From JACDAN01 sp963802375 (GTDB lineage Bacteria; Actinomycetota; Thermoleophilia; Gaiellales; Gaiellaceae): a stretch of DNA of 64,000 bases. The translations under genes and the position numbers were made by a program. The stretch is taken from positions 142,837 to 206,836 of the forward strand of contig CAWDIJ010000009.1 in the NCBI GenBank assembly GCA_963802375.1, given 5' to 3'. Position 1 is the first letter of the stretch, and each line of letters opens with the position of its first letter. The notes beneath the pieces are model-generated. The model was not told the origin of the DNA. It made no database searches and saw nothing but the letters and a program-made list of their open reading frames with translations. This document shows positions 1 to 7,522 of this stretch, piece after piece.

Positions 1-88
1 TGTGACCGAAGCCCGGCTTCTTTCCGCAAACTGCACAGACCCTGCTCATCGGCGCGCCAGTCTAGCGGACGCCCTTCAGGCGCCCGCT

Positions 89-116
89 TCGCTGAAAGTC
101 TCACGACTTTCAGCGA
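89..116. other. Perfect 12-bp stem hairpin
   Basis: An uninterrupted inverted repeat (stem TCGCTGAAAGTC, loop TCAC, then its complement). It lies about 120 bases beyond the ribH stop and has no T-tract on either strand. It could be a second transcription-end hairpin or a REP-like palindrome. No gene was recognised in bases 1-232. Confidence 0.4.
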
Positions 117-197
117 CCTTCCGGAAGCCGGGCGGCGCGCCGCGCCGCGCGGCGCCAACGTTGCCTGCACACGTCGCGTACCGACGTTCGGTTACGG

Positions 198-222
198 GCG
201 GAACGGGCAAAGCCCGTTCCGC
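198..222 (-). terminator. Terminator hairpin after ribH
   Basis: The palindrome GCGGAACGGGC-AAA-GCCCGTTCCGC has an 11-bp perfect stem and a 3-base loop. It starts 11 bases beyond the ribH stop codon, where transcription of the long minus-strand operon should end. No strong U-tract follows, which is common in high-GC actinobacteria. Confidence 0.6.
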
Positions 223-232
223 GGCGAGGGGA

Positions 233-853
233 CTACTTCGCCGCGGCGCGCAGCTGCTGGAAGAGGTTCGCCATCTCCACGGCGCCTCGCACGACGTCGC
301 CGACGCGGTCGATCCTGGCCTCGGCCTGCTCGATCGTGTCCGTCGTCAGGACCCCGAAGGCGACGGGCACACCCGTCTCGATCGCCGCAAGCTGGAGGCC
401 ACTCGCCGCCTCGCCCGCCACGTAGTCGAAGTGCGGGGTCTCGCCGCGCACGACGCAGCCGAGCGCGACGATGCAGGCGTACTTGCGGGTCTTCGCGAGC
501 GCTATCGCCGCGAGTGGCAGCTCGAACGCACCGGGGACCGGCACGATCGTCACCGACTGGCGCGAGACGCCCGTCGCTTCGAGCTCGTCGAGCGCATTGG
601 CGAGCAGGCGCCTCGTGATCTCGCCGTTGAACTTCGCGACCACGACTCCCACGGACAGGCCCTCACCGTCCGAAGACCCGGTCATCACCCCGTAGCCGGA
701 CGGAACTTCGAACCGGCCCGGAGCGTGCTCGGGCGCCGCGGCCTCGTGCTCCGGTTCGGCCTCTGCGGTTCGCAGCTGCGGGATCTCCGGCTCGGGCTCA
801 GGCTCCGGCTCGGGGCGGACGTTCTCCTTGCGTTCCTCGAGCCGGTCGCTCAC
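233..853 (-). CDS. ribH: 6,7-dimethyl-8-ribityllumazine synthase with acidic Pro/Glu N-terminal extension
   Basis: Condenses 5-amino-6-ribitylamino-uracil with dihydroxybutanone phosphate to form lumazine, the penultimate riboflavin step. The catalytic core (about residues 57-206) has PVPGAFELP and GCVVRGETPHFDYV, which form the substrate pocket of the family, and its length matches a normal ~150-residue subunit. The GTG at 853 overlaps the ribBA stop as GTGA, so I chose it. This leaves a ~55-residue N-terminal extension rich in Glu-Pro repeats. The alternative is the internal ATG at 685, giving a standard 150-aa protein. Last gene of the rib operon, with a hairpin just downstream. Confidence 0.92.
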   Translation of the reverse strand: MSDRLEERKENVRPEPEPEPEPEIPQLRTAEAEPEHEAAAPEHAPGRFEVPSGYGVMTGSSDGEGLSVGVVVAKFNGEITRRLLANALDELEATGVSRQSVTIVPVPGAFELPLAAIALAKTRKYACIVALGCVVRGETPHFDYVAGEAASGLQLAAIETGVPVAFGVLTTDTIEQAEARIDRVGDVVRGAVEMANLFQQLRAAAK

Positions 854-2085
854 GAGTCGAACCGTAGATCCTGGTGGTGGAGCTTGTGGCCGAGCCTGTC
901 GCGTTTCGTCTCGAGATAGCGGCGATTCTCGGCGTTCGGCGAGGTTTCGATCGGCACCTGCTCGACGACGCGGAGCCCGAAGCCCTCGAGGCCGGTGATC
1001 TTCTTCGGGTTGTTCGTCAGGATCCTGATCGTCGTCAGTCCGAGGTCGGCGAGGATCTGGTTTCCGATCCCCCACTCCCTTGCGTCTGCAGGGAAGCCCA
1101 GCTCGAGGTTCGCGTCGACGGTGTCGAGGCCTTCCTCCTGGAGCTCGTACGCCTTGAGCTTGCTGAGCAGGCCGATCCCGCGTCCCTCCTGGGCCATGTA
1201 GAGCAGGACTCCGCGCTCCCCCGCGGCAATCTGCTCGAGCGCCTGCTCCAGCTGCTCCCCGCAGTCGCAGCGGAACGAGTGGAAGACGTCGCCGGTGAGG
1301 CATTCCGAGTGGACTCGGACGAGGACGTCCTCCGCCCCGTCGATCTCGCCTTTGAGGAGCGCGATGTGGGTCTTGCCGGTCAGCGTCTCGCGAAAGGCCA
1401 CGGCCTCGAAGTCGCCGTATGCGGTCGGGAGCCGTACGGAGACCGTGCGCTCGACCAGCTTCTCGGTGCGGCGGCGATACTCGATCAGATCCGCGACGGT
1501 GATCAGCTTGATGTCGTGGCGCTCGCAGAACCCCAGCAGGTCGGGGACGCGCGCCATTGTCCCGTCCTCGTTCATCACCTCGCACACGACGCCCGCGGGG
1601 ATGAGCCCGGCGAGCCGGGCGAGGTCGACGGCGGCCTCGGTCTGGCCGGTTCGCTCGAGGACACCGCCGGGCTTGGCGCGGAGCGGGAAGATGTGACCCG
1701 GCTGGACGAGGTCGGCTGACCCCTTGTTCTGGTCGATCGCCGTCTGGATCGTCCGCGACCGGTCGGCTGCGGAGATCCCGGTTGTCACACCCTCACGGGC
1801 CTCGATCGAGACGGTGAAGGCGGTCTGAAGCGGCGCCTCGTTCTTCTGCACCATCGGGGGCAGCGCCAGCTCGTCGCAGCGCTCGGGGGTCAGGCAGAGG
1901 CAGATGAGCCCGCGCGCGTGGGTGGCCATGAAGTTGATCGCCTCCGGGGTCGCGAACTGGGCCGCGATGGTGAGATCGCCCTCGTTCTCCCGGTCCGCGG
2001 CGTCGACGACGACGACGAACTTGCCCGCGCGGATGTCCTCGATCGCCTCTTCGATCGCCGAGAGGTTTGTCTCGGTGGTCGCCAT
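850..2085 (-). CDS. ribBA: Bifunctional 3,4-dihydroxy-2-butanone-4-phosphate synthase / GTP cyclohydrolase II
   Basis: Supplies both precursors of riboflavin: the four-carbon unit from ribulose 5-phosphate (N-terminal RibB half, acidic motif DRENEGDL) and the pyrimidine from GTP (C-terminal RibA half). The RibA zinc site is visible as CLTGDVFHSFRCDCG, followed by QEGRGIGL and the TNNPKK motif. The 411 residues match the usual fused length. ATG start at 2085, 20 bases after the ribE stop. The stop overlaps the ribH GTG, implying translational coupling. Confidence 0.96.
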   Translation of the reverse strand: MATTETNLSAIEEAIEDIRAGKFVVVVDAADRENEGDLTIAAQFATPEAINFMATHARGLICLCLTPERCDELALPPMVQKNEAPLQTAFTVSIEAREGVTTGISAADRSRTIQTAIDQNKGSADLVQPGHIFPLRAKPGGVLERTGQTEAAVDLARLAGLIPAGVVCEVMNEDGTMARVPDLLGFCERHDIKLITVADLIEYRRRTEKLVERTVSVRLPTAYGDFEAVAFRETLTGKTHIALLKGEIDGAEDVLVRVHSECLTGDVFHSFRCDCGEQLEQALEQIAAGERGVLLYMAQEGRGIGLLSKLKAYELQEEGLDTVDANLELGFPADAREWGIGNQILADLGLTTIRILTNNPKKITGLEGFGLRVVEQVPIETSPNAENRRYLETKRDRLGHKLHHQDLRFDS

Positions 2086-2105
2086 CGGCGCCCATCGTAT
2101 CCGGG

Positions 2106-2654
2106 CTAGCGGGCACCCCCGACGAGCCTCTCGACGTACTTGGCGAGGATGTCGACCTCCAGGTTGACCGGATCGCCCGGCTCGAGCGACCCGAGCGTCG
2201 TGACCTCCAACGTGTGCGCCACGAGGGCGACCGTGAACGTCTCGTCGTCGATTGCCGAGATCGTGAGCGAGACGCCGTCCACTGCGATCGAGCCCTTCTC
2301 GACGCAGTAGTGGAGGATCTGCGCCGGTGCCTCGACCGTCAGCCGCTCTCCCTGGAACGAGCGGACCGTGCCAACGCCGTCGACGTGGCCCTGGACGTAG
2401 TGCCCGCCGAGCGGCTCGCCTGCCGCAATTGCCGGCTCGAGGTTCACCGTCTCGCCGAAGCCCTTCGAGCGGGCGACGGTCTCGTCCATGACGTCGAACG
2501 CGAGGCTGCCGTTCTGGGCCTCGACGACGGTCAGGCAGACGCCGTCGACGTTGATCGAGTCGCCGATCTTCGGCGCCAGCGACGACTCGACGACCAGGCG
2601 GCGGTCGGCGAACGAGACGGTCCGCGCCCGCTCCCGAACGATCCCCGTGAACAC
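2106..2654 (-). CDS. ribE: Riboflavin synthase alpha chain
   Basis: Dismutates two lumazine molecules to riboflavin and the pyrimidine precursor. It begins with the family hallmark VFTGIV (GTG start at 2654) and shows the two-barrel internal repeat, each with the DGV(C/S)LT substrate loop (DGVCLTVV near residue 37, DGVSLTIS near 127). At 182 residues it is slightly short for the ~200-residue family. It lies downstream of a MITE-like element (2667-2831) separating it from the preceding small gene. Confidence 0.95.
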   Translation of the reverse strand: MFTGIVRERARTVSFADRRLVVESSLAPKIGDSINVDGVCLTVVEAQNGSLAFDVMDETVARSKGFGETVNLEPAIAAGEPLGGHYVQGHVDGVGTVRSFQGERLTVEAPAQILHYCVEKGSIAVDGVSLTISAIDDETFTVALVAHTLEVTTLGSLEPGDPVNLEVDILAKYVERLVGGAR

Positions 2655-2666
2655 TCGGCCCAGGGT

Positions 2667-2831
2667 AGTGCCTCTTCAGGTGATGCTGCCCCGCTTCTGG
2701 GTCGCGAGCACCAAGCCAGAGGCCGCACTCCGACGAACCAAGGCTAGGCAGCCTTGGTGAGGAGGAGGGTGGCGCTCTGGCGCCGCGTGATCGCGGGCCA
2801 GAAGCAGGCGTGCATTGCCTGGAGAGGCACT
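2667..2831. mobile_element. MITE-like palindromic element, copy 1
   Basis: A 165-bp element bounded by near-perfect 14-bp terminal inverted repeats (AGTGCCTCTTCAGG, and its complement with one mismatch). A second inverted pair lies inside (CTTCTGGGTCGCGA region), and a central hairpin CCAAGGCT-AGGC-AGCCTTGG. It is flanked by TA on both sides, as for IS630/Tc1-type insertions. About 85-90% identical by eye to the copy at 6769-6932. It has no transposase. It fills the gap between a small gene and ribE, and its last bases form part of the small gene's TAG stop. Confidence 0.75.
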
Positions 2832-3054
2832 ATTGGCCGAGGGCGATTGCCTCGATCGTCTCGCGGACGAGCGGCTGGAGCTGCGGTCGGGAGACGTCCG
2901 GCCGGGACAGCTCTACCCTCAGCTCCTCGATCAGGTCCTGCGACTCGGGGCCAACGTCGCCGGGCTCCGCGAGCGCCTCTCGGACATTGCCGAGTTCGAC
3001 GTGTCCCGCCAGCCAGCGCGAGAGGGTTTGGATCAGGTCAGGGCTCGTTGACAT
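2830..3054 (-). CDS. Small protein of unknown function in the riboflavin operon
   Basis: A 74-residue, mostly helical, acidic protein that I do not recognise. The ATG at 3054 overlaps the ribD 3' end by 17 bases. Its TAG stop is completed by the terminal bases of the MITE-like element, so the original C-terminus may have been altered by the insertion. No membrane segment, signal peptide or metal motif is visible. Its position between ribD and ribE suggests co-expression with riboflavin synthesis but does not show a role. Confidence 0.6.
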   Translation of the reverse strand: MSTSPDLIQTLSRWLAGHVELGNVREALAEPGDVGPESQDLIEELRVELSRPDVSRPQLQPLVRETIEAIALGQ

Positions 3055-3982
3055 AGCCGGTCAGGAGGACATCTTCTCCCGCGGGGCGGCTGGCGAAACC
3101 GCTCAGGCGCAGCGGCGGGGTACCACCCTCGAAGACGGCGGGCCCCTCGCCGGCGAGCCTGGGCGCCACGAAGACGAGGAGCTTGTCCAGCAGGCCCTCG
3201 CGGAGGAAGGCGGCGGCGATCCGGGGGCCGCCCTCGAGAAGCAGCGACTGGACGCCGTCGGCGCCGAGCGCGGCGAGCTCGTCGCTCAGGGAACCGGTTC
3301 GGAGCTCGAGGTCGCACCCCTCGGGAAGCGGCGCCCGGCCGAAGGCGAGCCGGCGAGGCTGCCGGACGGCGCCGACGTCCCTTGCGTCGAGGCTCGGACG
3401 ATCGGCGTGGACCGTGCCCATCCCGACCGCGACGGCGTCGGACCCAGCCCGCAGTTCGTGGACGAGCCGCCGGCTTTCCTCTCCCGAGATCCAGCGCTCG
3501 CCCGGGATCGTCAGCCGGCCGTCGAGCGTCATCGCCGCCTTGTAGGTCACGAACGGGCGACCCTGGGCGACCCAGGTGCGCCACGCCTCGTTCTGGGCCC
3601 GGGCCGCGAAGAGGTCTGCGTGCTGGACCTCGACTCCCGCCGCGCGCAGGAGCTCGAGCCCACCGCCGGCCTCCGGGTTCGGGTCGAGCGACGCCGCGAC
3701 CACGCGTTTCACATCGGCAGCGACCAGCGCGTCGGTGCAGGGCGGCATGGTCCCGTGATGCGCGCACGGCTCCATGGTCAGGTAGACCGTCGAGCCTGCA
3801 GCGCGCTCCCCCGCCTGATCAAGTGCAAGCACCTCGGCGTGGGGCTCCCCCTTCCGGCGGTGCCAGCCCTCGCCGACGACCTCGTCGTCGCGGACGACGA
3901 CCGCGCCCACAACCGGGTTCGGATGCGTGGTTCCGCGTCCCTGCTCGGCGAGCTCGAGGGCCCGCGCGAGATGCTCGTTCAC
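3038..3982 (-). CDS. ribD: Bifunctional diaminohydroxyphosphoribosylaminopyrimidine deaminase / reductase
   Basis: Second and third steps of riboflavin synthesis. The N-terminal cytidine-deaminase-like domain has the zinc ligands HAE (about residue 49) and PCAHHGTMPPC. The C-terminal NADPH-dependent reductase begins at FVTYKAAMTLDGR and contains the LLEGGP motif. The start GTG at 3982 overlaps the rpe stop as GTGA, giving 314 residues, slightly short of the usual ~360. An in-frame reading upstream into rpe exists only because rpe carries a frameshift, so it is not a real fusion. Confidence 0.94.
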   Translation of the reverse strand: MNEHLARALELAEQGRGTTHPNPVVGAVVVRDDEVVGEGWHRRKGEPHAEVLALDQAGERAAGSTVYLTMEPCAHHGTMPPCTDALVAADVKRVVAASLDPNPEAGGGLELLRAAGVEVQHADLFAARAQNEAWRTWVAQGRPFVTYKAAMTLDGRLTIPGERWISGEESRRLVHELRAGSDAVAVGMGTVHADRPSLDARDVGAVRQPRRLAFGRAPLPEGCDLELRTGSLSDELAALGADGVQSLLLEGGPRIAAAFLREGLLDKLLVFVAPRLAGEGPAVFEGGTPPLRLSGFASRPAGEDVLLTGYVNEP

Positions 3983-4657
3983 GCGGCCTCTTGAACGAGT
4001 TCCTTGTAGGCCTGAGCGATGTCGTCGCGCCCGAAGGTGCTCGTGCCGGCGACGAACAGGCTCGCGCCCGCGTCTCGGAGGAGCCGGATGTTGTCCCGGC
4101 CGACCCCTCCGTCGACCTGGATCGGCTTGCTCCGCCGGGAGGAGGCCGCGCAGGCGTTCGATCCTCGGCAAGGCCTCCGGCATGAACGGCTGGCCGGAGT
4201 ACCCGGGCTCGATGCTCATGCAGAGGACGAGATCGAACGGTTCCGCAACATCGGCCGCCTGCTCCGGCTCGGTCTCCGGCTTGAAGGCGAGTCCGACCTG
4301 GAGCTCGTGCTGCCGCGCGAGCCGCGCGACCGCAGCTGGGTTGCGCACCGCTTCGATGTGGAAGGTGACGCTGTCGCCACCTGCCTCGGCTATTGCCTCG
4401 AAGTGCCTCTGGGGCTCCTCCACCATCAGGTGGCAGTCGAGCCGCCCGCCGAGGCGGTGGACCAGCGGCGCGATCGACTGGAGCACGATCGGCCCGATCG
4501 TGATCGGCGGGACGAAGTGCCCGTCGCCGACGTCGAAGTGGAAGATGCGCGCGCCGGCCCGCATCAGCGTCTCGATCTGCTCGCCGAGCCGCGAAAAGTC
4601 GGCCGCATACAGCGACGGCTCCACCTCGACAGTCCGGATCCAGTCTCGCCACGGCAC
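3979..4657 (-). CDS. rpe: Ribulose-phosphate 3-epimerase, interrupted by a single-base frameshift
   Basis: Interconverts ribulose 5-phosphate and xylulose 5-phosphate (pentose phosphate pathway); ribulose 5-phosphate is also the RibB substrate. The TIM-barrel motifs HFDVGDGHFVP, DCHLMVEEP and EPGYSGQPFMPEAL read in one frame. The ending IQVDGGVGRDNI and LFVAGTSTF reads in the next frame, terminating at 3979. One extra G near 4133 (GGCGGAGC) explains the shift. Restoring the frame gives a full-length epimerase whose stop overlaps the ribD GTG. GTG start at 4657; the GTG a few codons in is an alternative. Confidence 0.88.
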
Positions 4658-4697
4658 GCGTCAAGCTTACGAGCGGCCATGGCTGCCGCAGACACGA

Positions 4698-4714
4698 CGA
4701 GTGTCTGACACTCG
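4698..4714. promoter_or_regulatory. 17-bp palindrome upstream of rpe
   Basis: CGAGTGTC-T-GACACTCG is a perfect 8-bp inverted repeat around one base, between the rsmB stop and the rpe start (bases 4658-4781 otherwise appear non-coding). It resembles a dimeric repressor site or one unit of a dispersed palindrome. No adjacent regulator points to a function. Confidence 0.35.
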
Positions 4715-4781
4715 CGCGGCGTTCAAGGATTCACACTTTCGGCACAGGTTGGTCTTGACAGGCCTCGGGGTCCGACACCGA

Positions 4782-5998
4782 TCAGGTCCCCTCGCGGCGG
4801 AGGCGGGCGATGAAGAACCCCGACGTGCCGTGCTTGTGCGGAAAGGTGAGCAGGAACTCGGGCCGTCGCGGGTGCGCGAACTCCGGCCACTCGCCGTTCA
4901 GGGGCTCGACGGTCAGGCCGGAAGCGTCCACGACGTCCTCGTTCTCTGACTTGGCCATGTGCAGACCGAGTAGGCGATGGTGCCGCCGGGCTTCACCCGT
5001 TCTGCGGCGACGCGCAGGAGCTCCGACTGCAGCTCCGGCAGCGGCCTCGCTCGCCAGCGGAGGTCCGGCCGGGCCGCGAGGACGCCGAGCCCGGAGCACG
5101 GCGCGTCCACGAGCACTCGGTCGAACCCGGTCAGCTCTAGCGGGAGCTCCCGCGCATCGGCGTTCACGACCCGGACGTTCTCGAAGCCGAGCCGGCGCAC
5201 GTTCTCCTCCAGCTCCCGTGCGCGGCCGGGATGAACCTCGACGGCGACCACCTCGGACGCGATGCGGGCGAGCTGGGTCGTCTTCCCGCCGGGTGCGGCG
5301 CAGAGATCCAACACCCGCTCTCCCGGCTGGACGTTCACCGCGGCGCCGGCGAGCTGCGACCCGCGACTCTGCGGCCACACCTCGCCGCGCTCGAGCTCCC
5401 CGGGGTCGATCCGCTCGACCACGCGCGCCTCGCCGGTCGCGACGACGCGGACCGCGGTCTCGGGGGGCTCGTTCTGTGCCCGCATCAGCGCGAGCGCCTC
5501 CTCCGCCCCCCACTCCTCCCACCAGGTCTCTGCGATCCAGTCGGGATAGGAGTGCTCGAGCGCGGCCTCCTGCGGCGTGGACTCGGGCAAGCCCGCGGTC
5601 AGGTCGCGGATCCCCTCGGCGACCCGACGGAGGACGGCGTTCGCGAACCCCGCCGCCCGCCTCGCGGGCGAGGCCTTCACAAGCTCGACGGCCTCGTTGA
5701 CGCTTGCCCGAGCCGGGACCCCTCCGAGGTATCCAAGCTCATAGGCCCCGAGGCGGATCGCCGCCCGAACCGGCGGATCCATGGCGCTCGCCGGTCGGCC
5801 GCCAAGCTGCTCGATCGCGTAGTCGAGAGTACGCACCATCTGGATCGCGCCATAGGCGATCCGCTGCGCGAACGCCCGGTCGCGGGCGTCGAGCTCCTTC
5901 GCCTCGGACGCGAACGCCCGGTCTGCGTAGGCGTCCTCCTCGAACACGCGCATCAGCACCTTGTGCGCGACGCGGCGAGCGGGGCTAGCGGAGGCCAC
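4782..5998 (-). CDS. rsmB: 16S rRNA (cytosine-5) methyltransferase, frameshifted near the C-terminus
   Basis: SAM-dependent m5C967 methylation of 16S rRNA. An N-terminal NusB-like RNA-binding domain (residues ~1-140) precedes the Rossmann methyltransferase with DLCAAPGGKT (SAM loop), DAPCSGLG and a second cysteine in YSVCT. After YSVCT the frame is lost; the typical ending (EDVVDASGL, RPEFLLTFPH, HGTSGFFIARL) continues in another frame to the stop at 4782. A missing base near 4955 accounts for it. The GTG at 5998 overlaps the fmt stop by 14 bases. Confidence 0.9.
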
Positions 5999-6767
5999 GC
6001 TCGAACTCGTCCAGCGTCATGCGGCGGCCACCCTCGGGCTGCACCTCGAGGATCTCCAGGCGGTCACCGTCGAGGCGAGAGCGCCAGACGATCACGGGCC
6101 GGCCGTGGAGCTCGCCGCGCGCGCCGATATGCGGCGAAAGCGCTCGGATGCGGTCGTGCAGCTCCTCTGGCGGACGGGACCAGTCCAGCCTTCGATCCTC
6201 CGGCCCGATCTTCTCGGCGTAGGTGACCTCTCCGTCCTGCGGCCGGTACTCGGCGGCAAGCGCCTCCTCGACGAGGTCGGGCGCGAGATCGGCGGCCTTC
6301 CCATACACGGCGCCGGCGTCGTCGTCGGGCTCGATCGGAAAGGAGGCGACGGCCCCGACCGGGCCGGCGTCGAGCTCCTCGACGAGCCGGATCACGCAGA
6401 CGCCCGTCTCGCGATCGCCGGCCATGATCGCCCGCTCGACAGGCGCCGCCCCGCGCCAGCGCGGCAGCAGCGACGGGTGGACGTTCAGCCAATCGGCCTG
6501 CTCGAGCAGCTCGCGAGGGATCAGCGCCCCGTAGTCGACGAGCACGACCGCGTCGACGCCCAGTTGGAGCCCGGCGGGCCGCTCGGGCTGCCGCACCGGA
6601 ATCCCCAGCCGGTGCGCCATCTCCTTGGCCGGAGGCGGGGAATGCTTCCGGCCTCGACCCTTGGGGCGGTCGGGCCGGGTCAGGACGTACTCGATCGGCC
6701 GCCGCGCAGCGAGCTCGGCGAGGACGTCGGCGCCGAACTTGCCGGTCGCCGCGACCGCGGTTTTCAC
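5985..6767 (-). CDS. fmt: Methionyl-tRNA formyltransferase
   Basis: Formylates initiator Met-tRNA using 10-formyl-THF. It shows TRPDRPKGRGRK, the catalytic-loop motif NVHPSLLPRWRGAAP and the downstream Asp in EELDAGP. At 260 residues it is shorter than the usual ~310, with a compact C-terminal domain, and the common N-terminal MGTPEFA is replaced by VAATGKFGA. The GTG at 6767 sits one base from the edge of a MITE-like element, whose terminal repeat provides the purine-rich GAAGGGG in Shine-Dalgarno position. Classic def-fmt-rsmB order. Confidence 0.9.
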   Translation of the reverse strand: MKTAVAATGKFGADVLAELAARRPIEYVLTRPDRPKGRGRKHSPPPAKEMAHRLGIPVRQPERPAGLQLGVDAVVLVDYGALIPRELLEQADWLNVHPSLLPRWRGAAPVERAIMAGDRETGVCVIRLVEELDAGPVGAVASFPIEPDDDAGAVYGKAADLAPDLVEEALAAEYRPQDGEVTYAEKIGPEDRRLDWSRPPEELHDRIRALSPHIGARGELHGRPVIVWRSRLDGDRLEILEVQPEGGRRMTLDEFERGLR

Positions 6768-6768
6768 T

Positions 6769-6932
6769 AGTGCCCCTTCAGGTGATGCCGCCGCCCTTCT
6801 GGTTCGCGAGCACCAAGCCAGAGGCCGCACTCGGACGAGGCAAGGCTAGTCAGCCTTGGTGAGGACGAGGGTGGGTTCTGGCGCCGCGTGATCGCGAGCC
6901 AGAAGCCGGCATGTATTGCCTGAAGGGGCACT
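6769..6932. mobile_element. MITE-like palindromic element, copy 2
   Basis: A 164-bp element with perfect 14-bp terminal inverted repeats (AGTGCCCCTTCAGG), an internal inverted pair (CTTCTGGTTCGCGA against its complement, 13 of 14 pairs) and a central hairpin CAAGGCT-AGTC-AGCCTTG. It exactly fills the def-fmt gap. One end overlaps the def TGA by one base; the other supplies the ribosome-binding purines of fmt. It carries no transposase. Same family as 2667-2831. Confidence 0.75.
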
Positions 6933-7498
6933 CACGGCGTGAGGACGGCCTTCGGCCGCAGGACCGCGAGTGCCGCCTTTCTCGCCTCGTCGGTCGTGAG
7001 GTCGAGGATGAGGACGCCGTCGAGGTGGTCGAGCTCGTGCTGCACCACCCGCGCCGGGTGGTCACTGAGCTCCAGCGAAACCTCGCCTCCCTCGAGGTCG
7101 CGGCCCTCGACCTTGACGGAGACCGGCCGCTCGACCGGCATCTGCACGCCGACGAGCGACAGGCAGCCCTCGTCGTCGACGACGCGCTCATCGGAGCTCT
7201 CGGCGAGCACGGGGTTGACGACGACGACCGGGTCCGACTCTGCGTCGGGCACGAAGACGAAGACCCGGCGGATGACGCCGATCTGGGTGGCCGCGAGACC
7301 AACGCCGTTGGCGTCGCGCATCAGGTTCGTCATCCGCTCGGCGAGCCGCCGCAGGTCGTCGTCGAACGACTCGACCTCCCGTGCCGGCATCCGCAGCACA
7401 GGATCGGGGTACTGGCGGATCTGGCCGAGCGCCATCCGCCGGCGAGCCTCCGCCTCGGGGTCGAGCTCGTCGGTCCTGATCTGTCCGGCCTCTTCCAC
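6932..7498 (-). CDS. def: Peptide deformylase
   Basis: Removes the N-formyl group from nascent proteins, using a metal held by one Cys and two His. All three motifs are present: GVGLAATQIG, EGCLSL and QHELDHLDG. The ORF begins at 7498, but the region matching other deformylases starts at the methionine at 7435 (MALGQIRQYPDPVLR), which is a plausible alternative start giving ~167 residues. It precedes fmt, and its stop overlaps the end of the MITE-like element. Confidence 0.95.
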   Translation of the reverse strand: MEEAGQIRTDELDPEAEARRRMALGQIRQYPDPVLRMPAREVESFDDDLRRLAERMTNLMRDANGVGLAATQIGVIRRVFVFVPDAESDPVVVVNPVLAESSDERVVDDEGCLSLVGVQMPVERPVSVKVEGRDLEGGEVSLELSDHPARVVQHELDHLDGVLILDLTTDEARKAALAVLRPKAVLTP

Positions 7499-7522
7499 AG
7501 CGGGCCTATGTAATCAAAGGGC

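Noticed and set aside
3038..4657. Apparent Rpe-RibD fusion protein of 539 residues
   Set aside because: The junction is out-of-frame rpe sequence; restoring one base gives a normal rpe stop overlapping a ribD GTG.
4658..4781. FMN riboswitch ahead of the riboflavin genes
   Set aside because: I looked for the conserved RFN helices (AGGGGCAG, GGATnCAG-type segments) here and upstream of ribE and found none.
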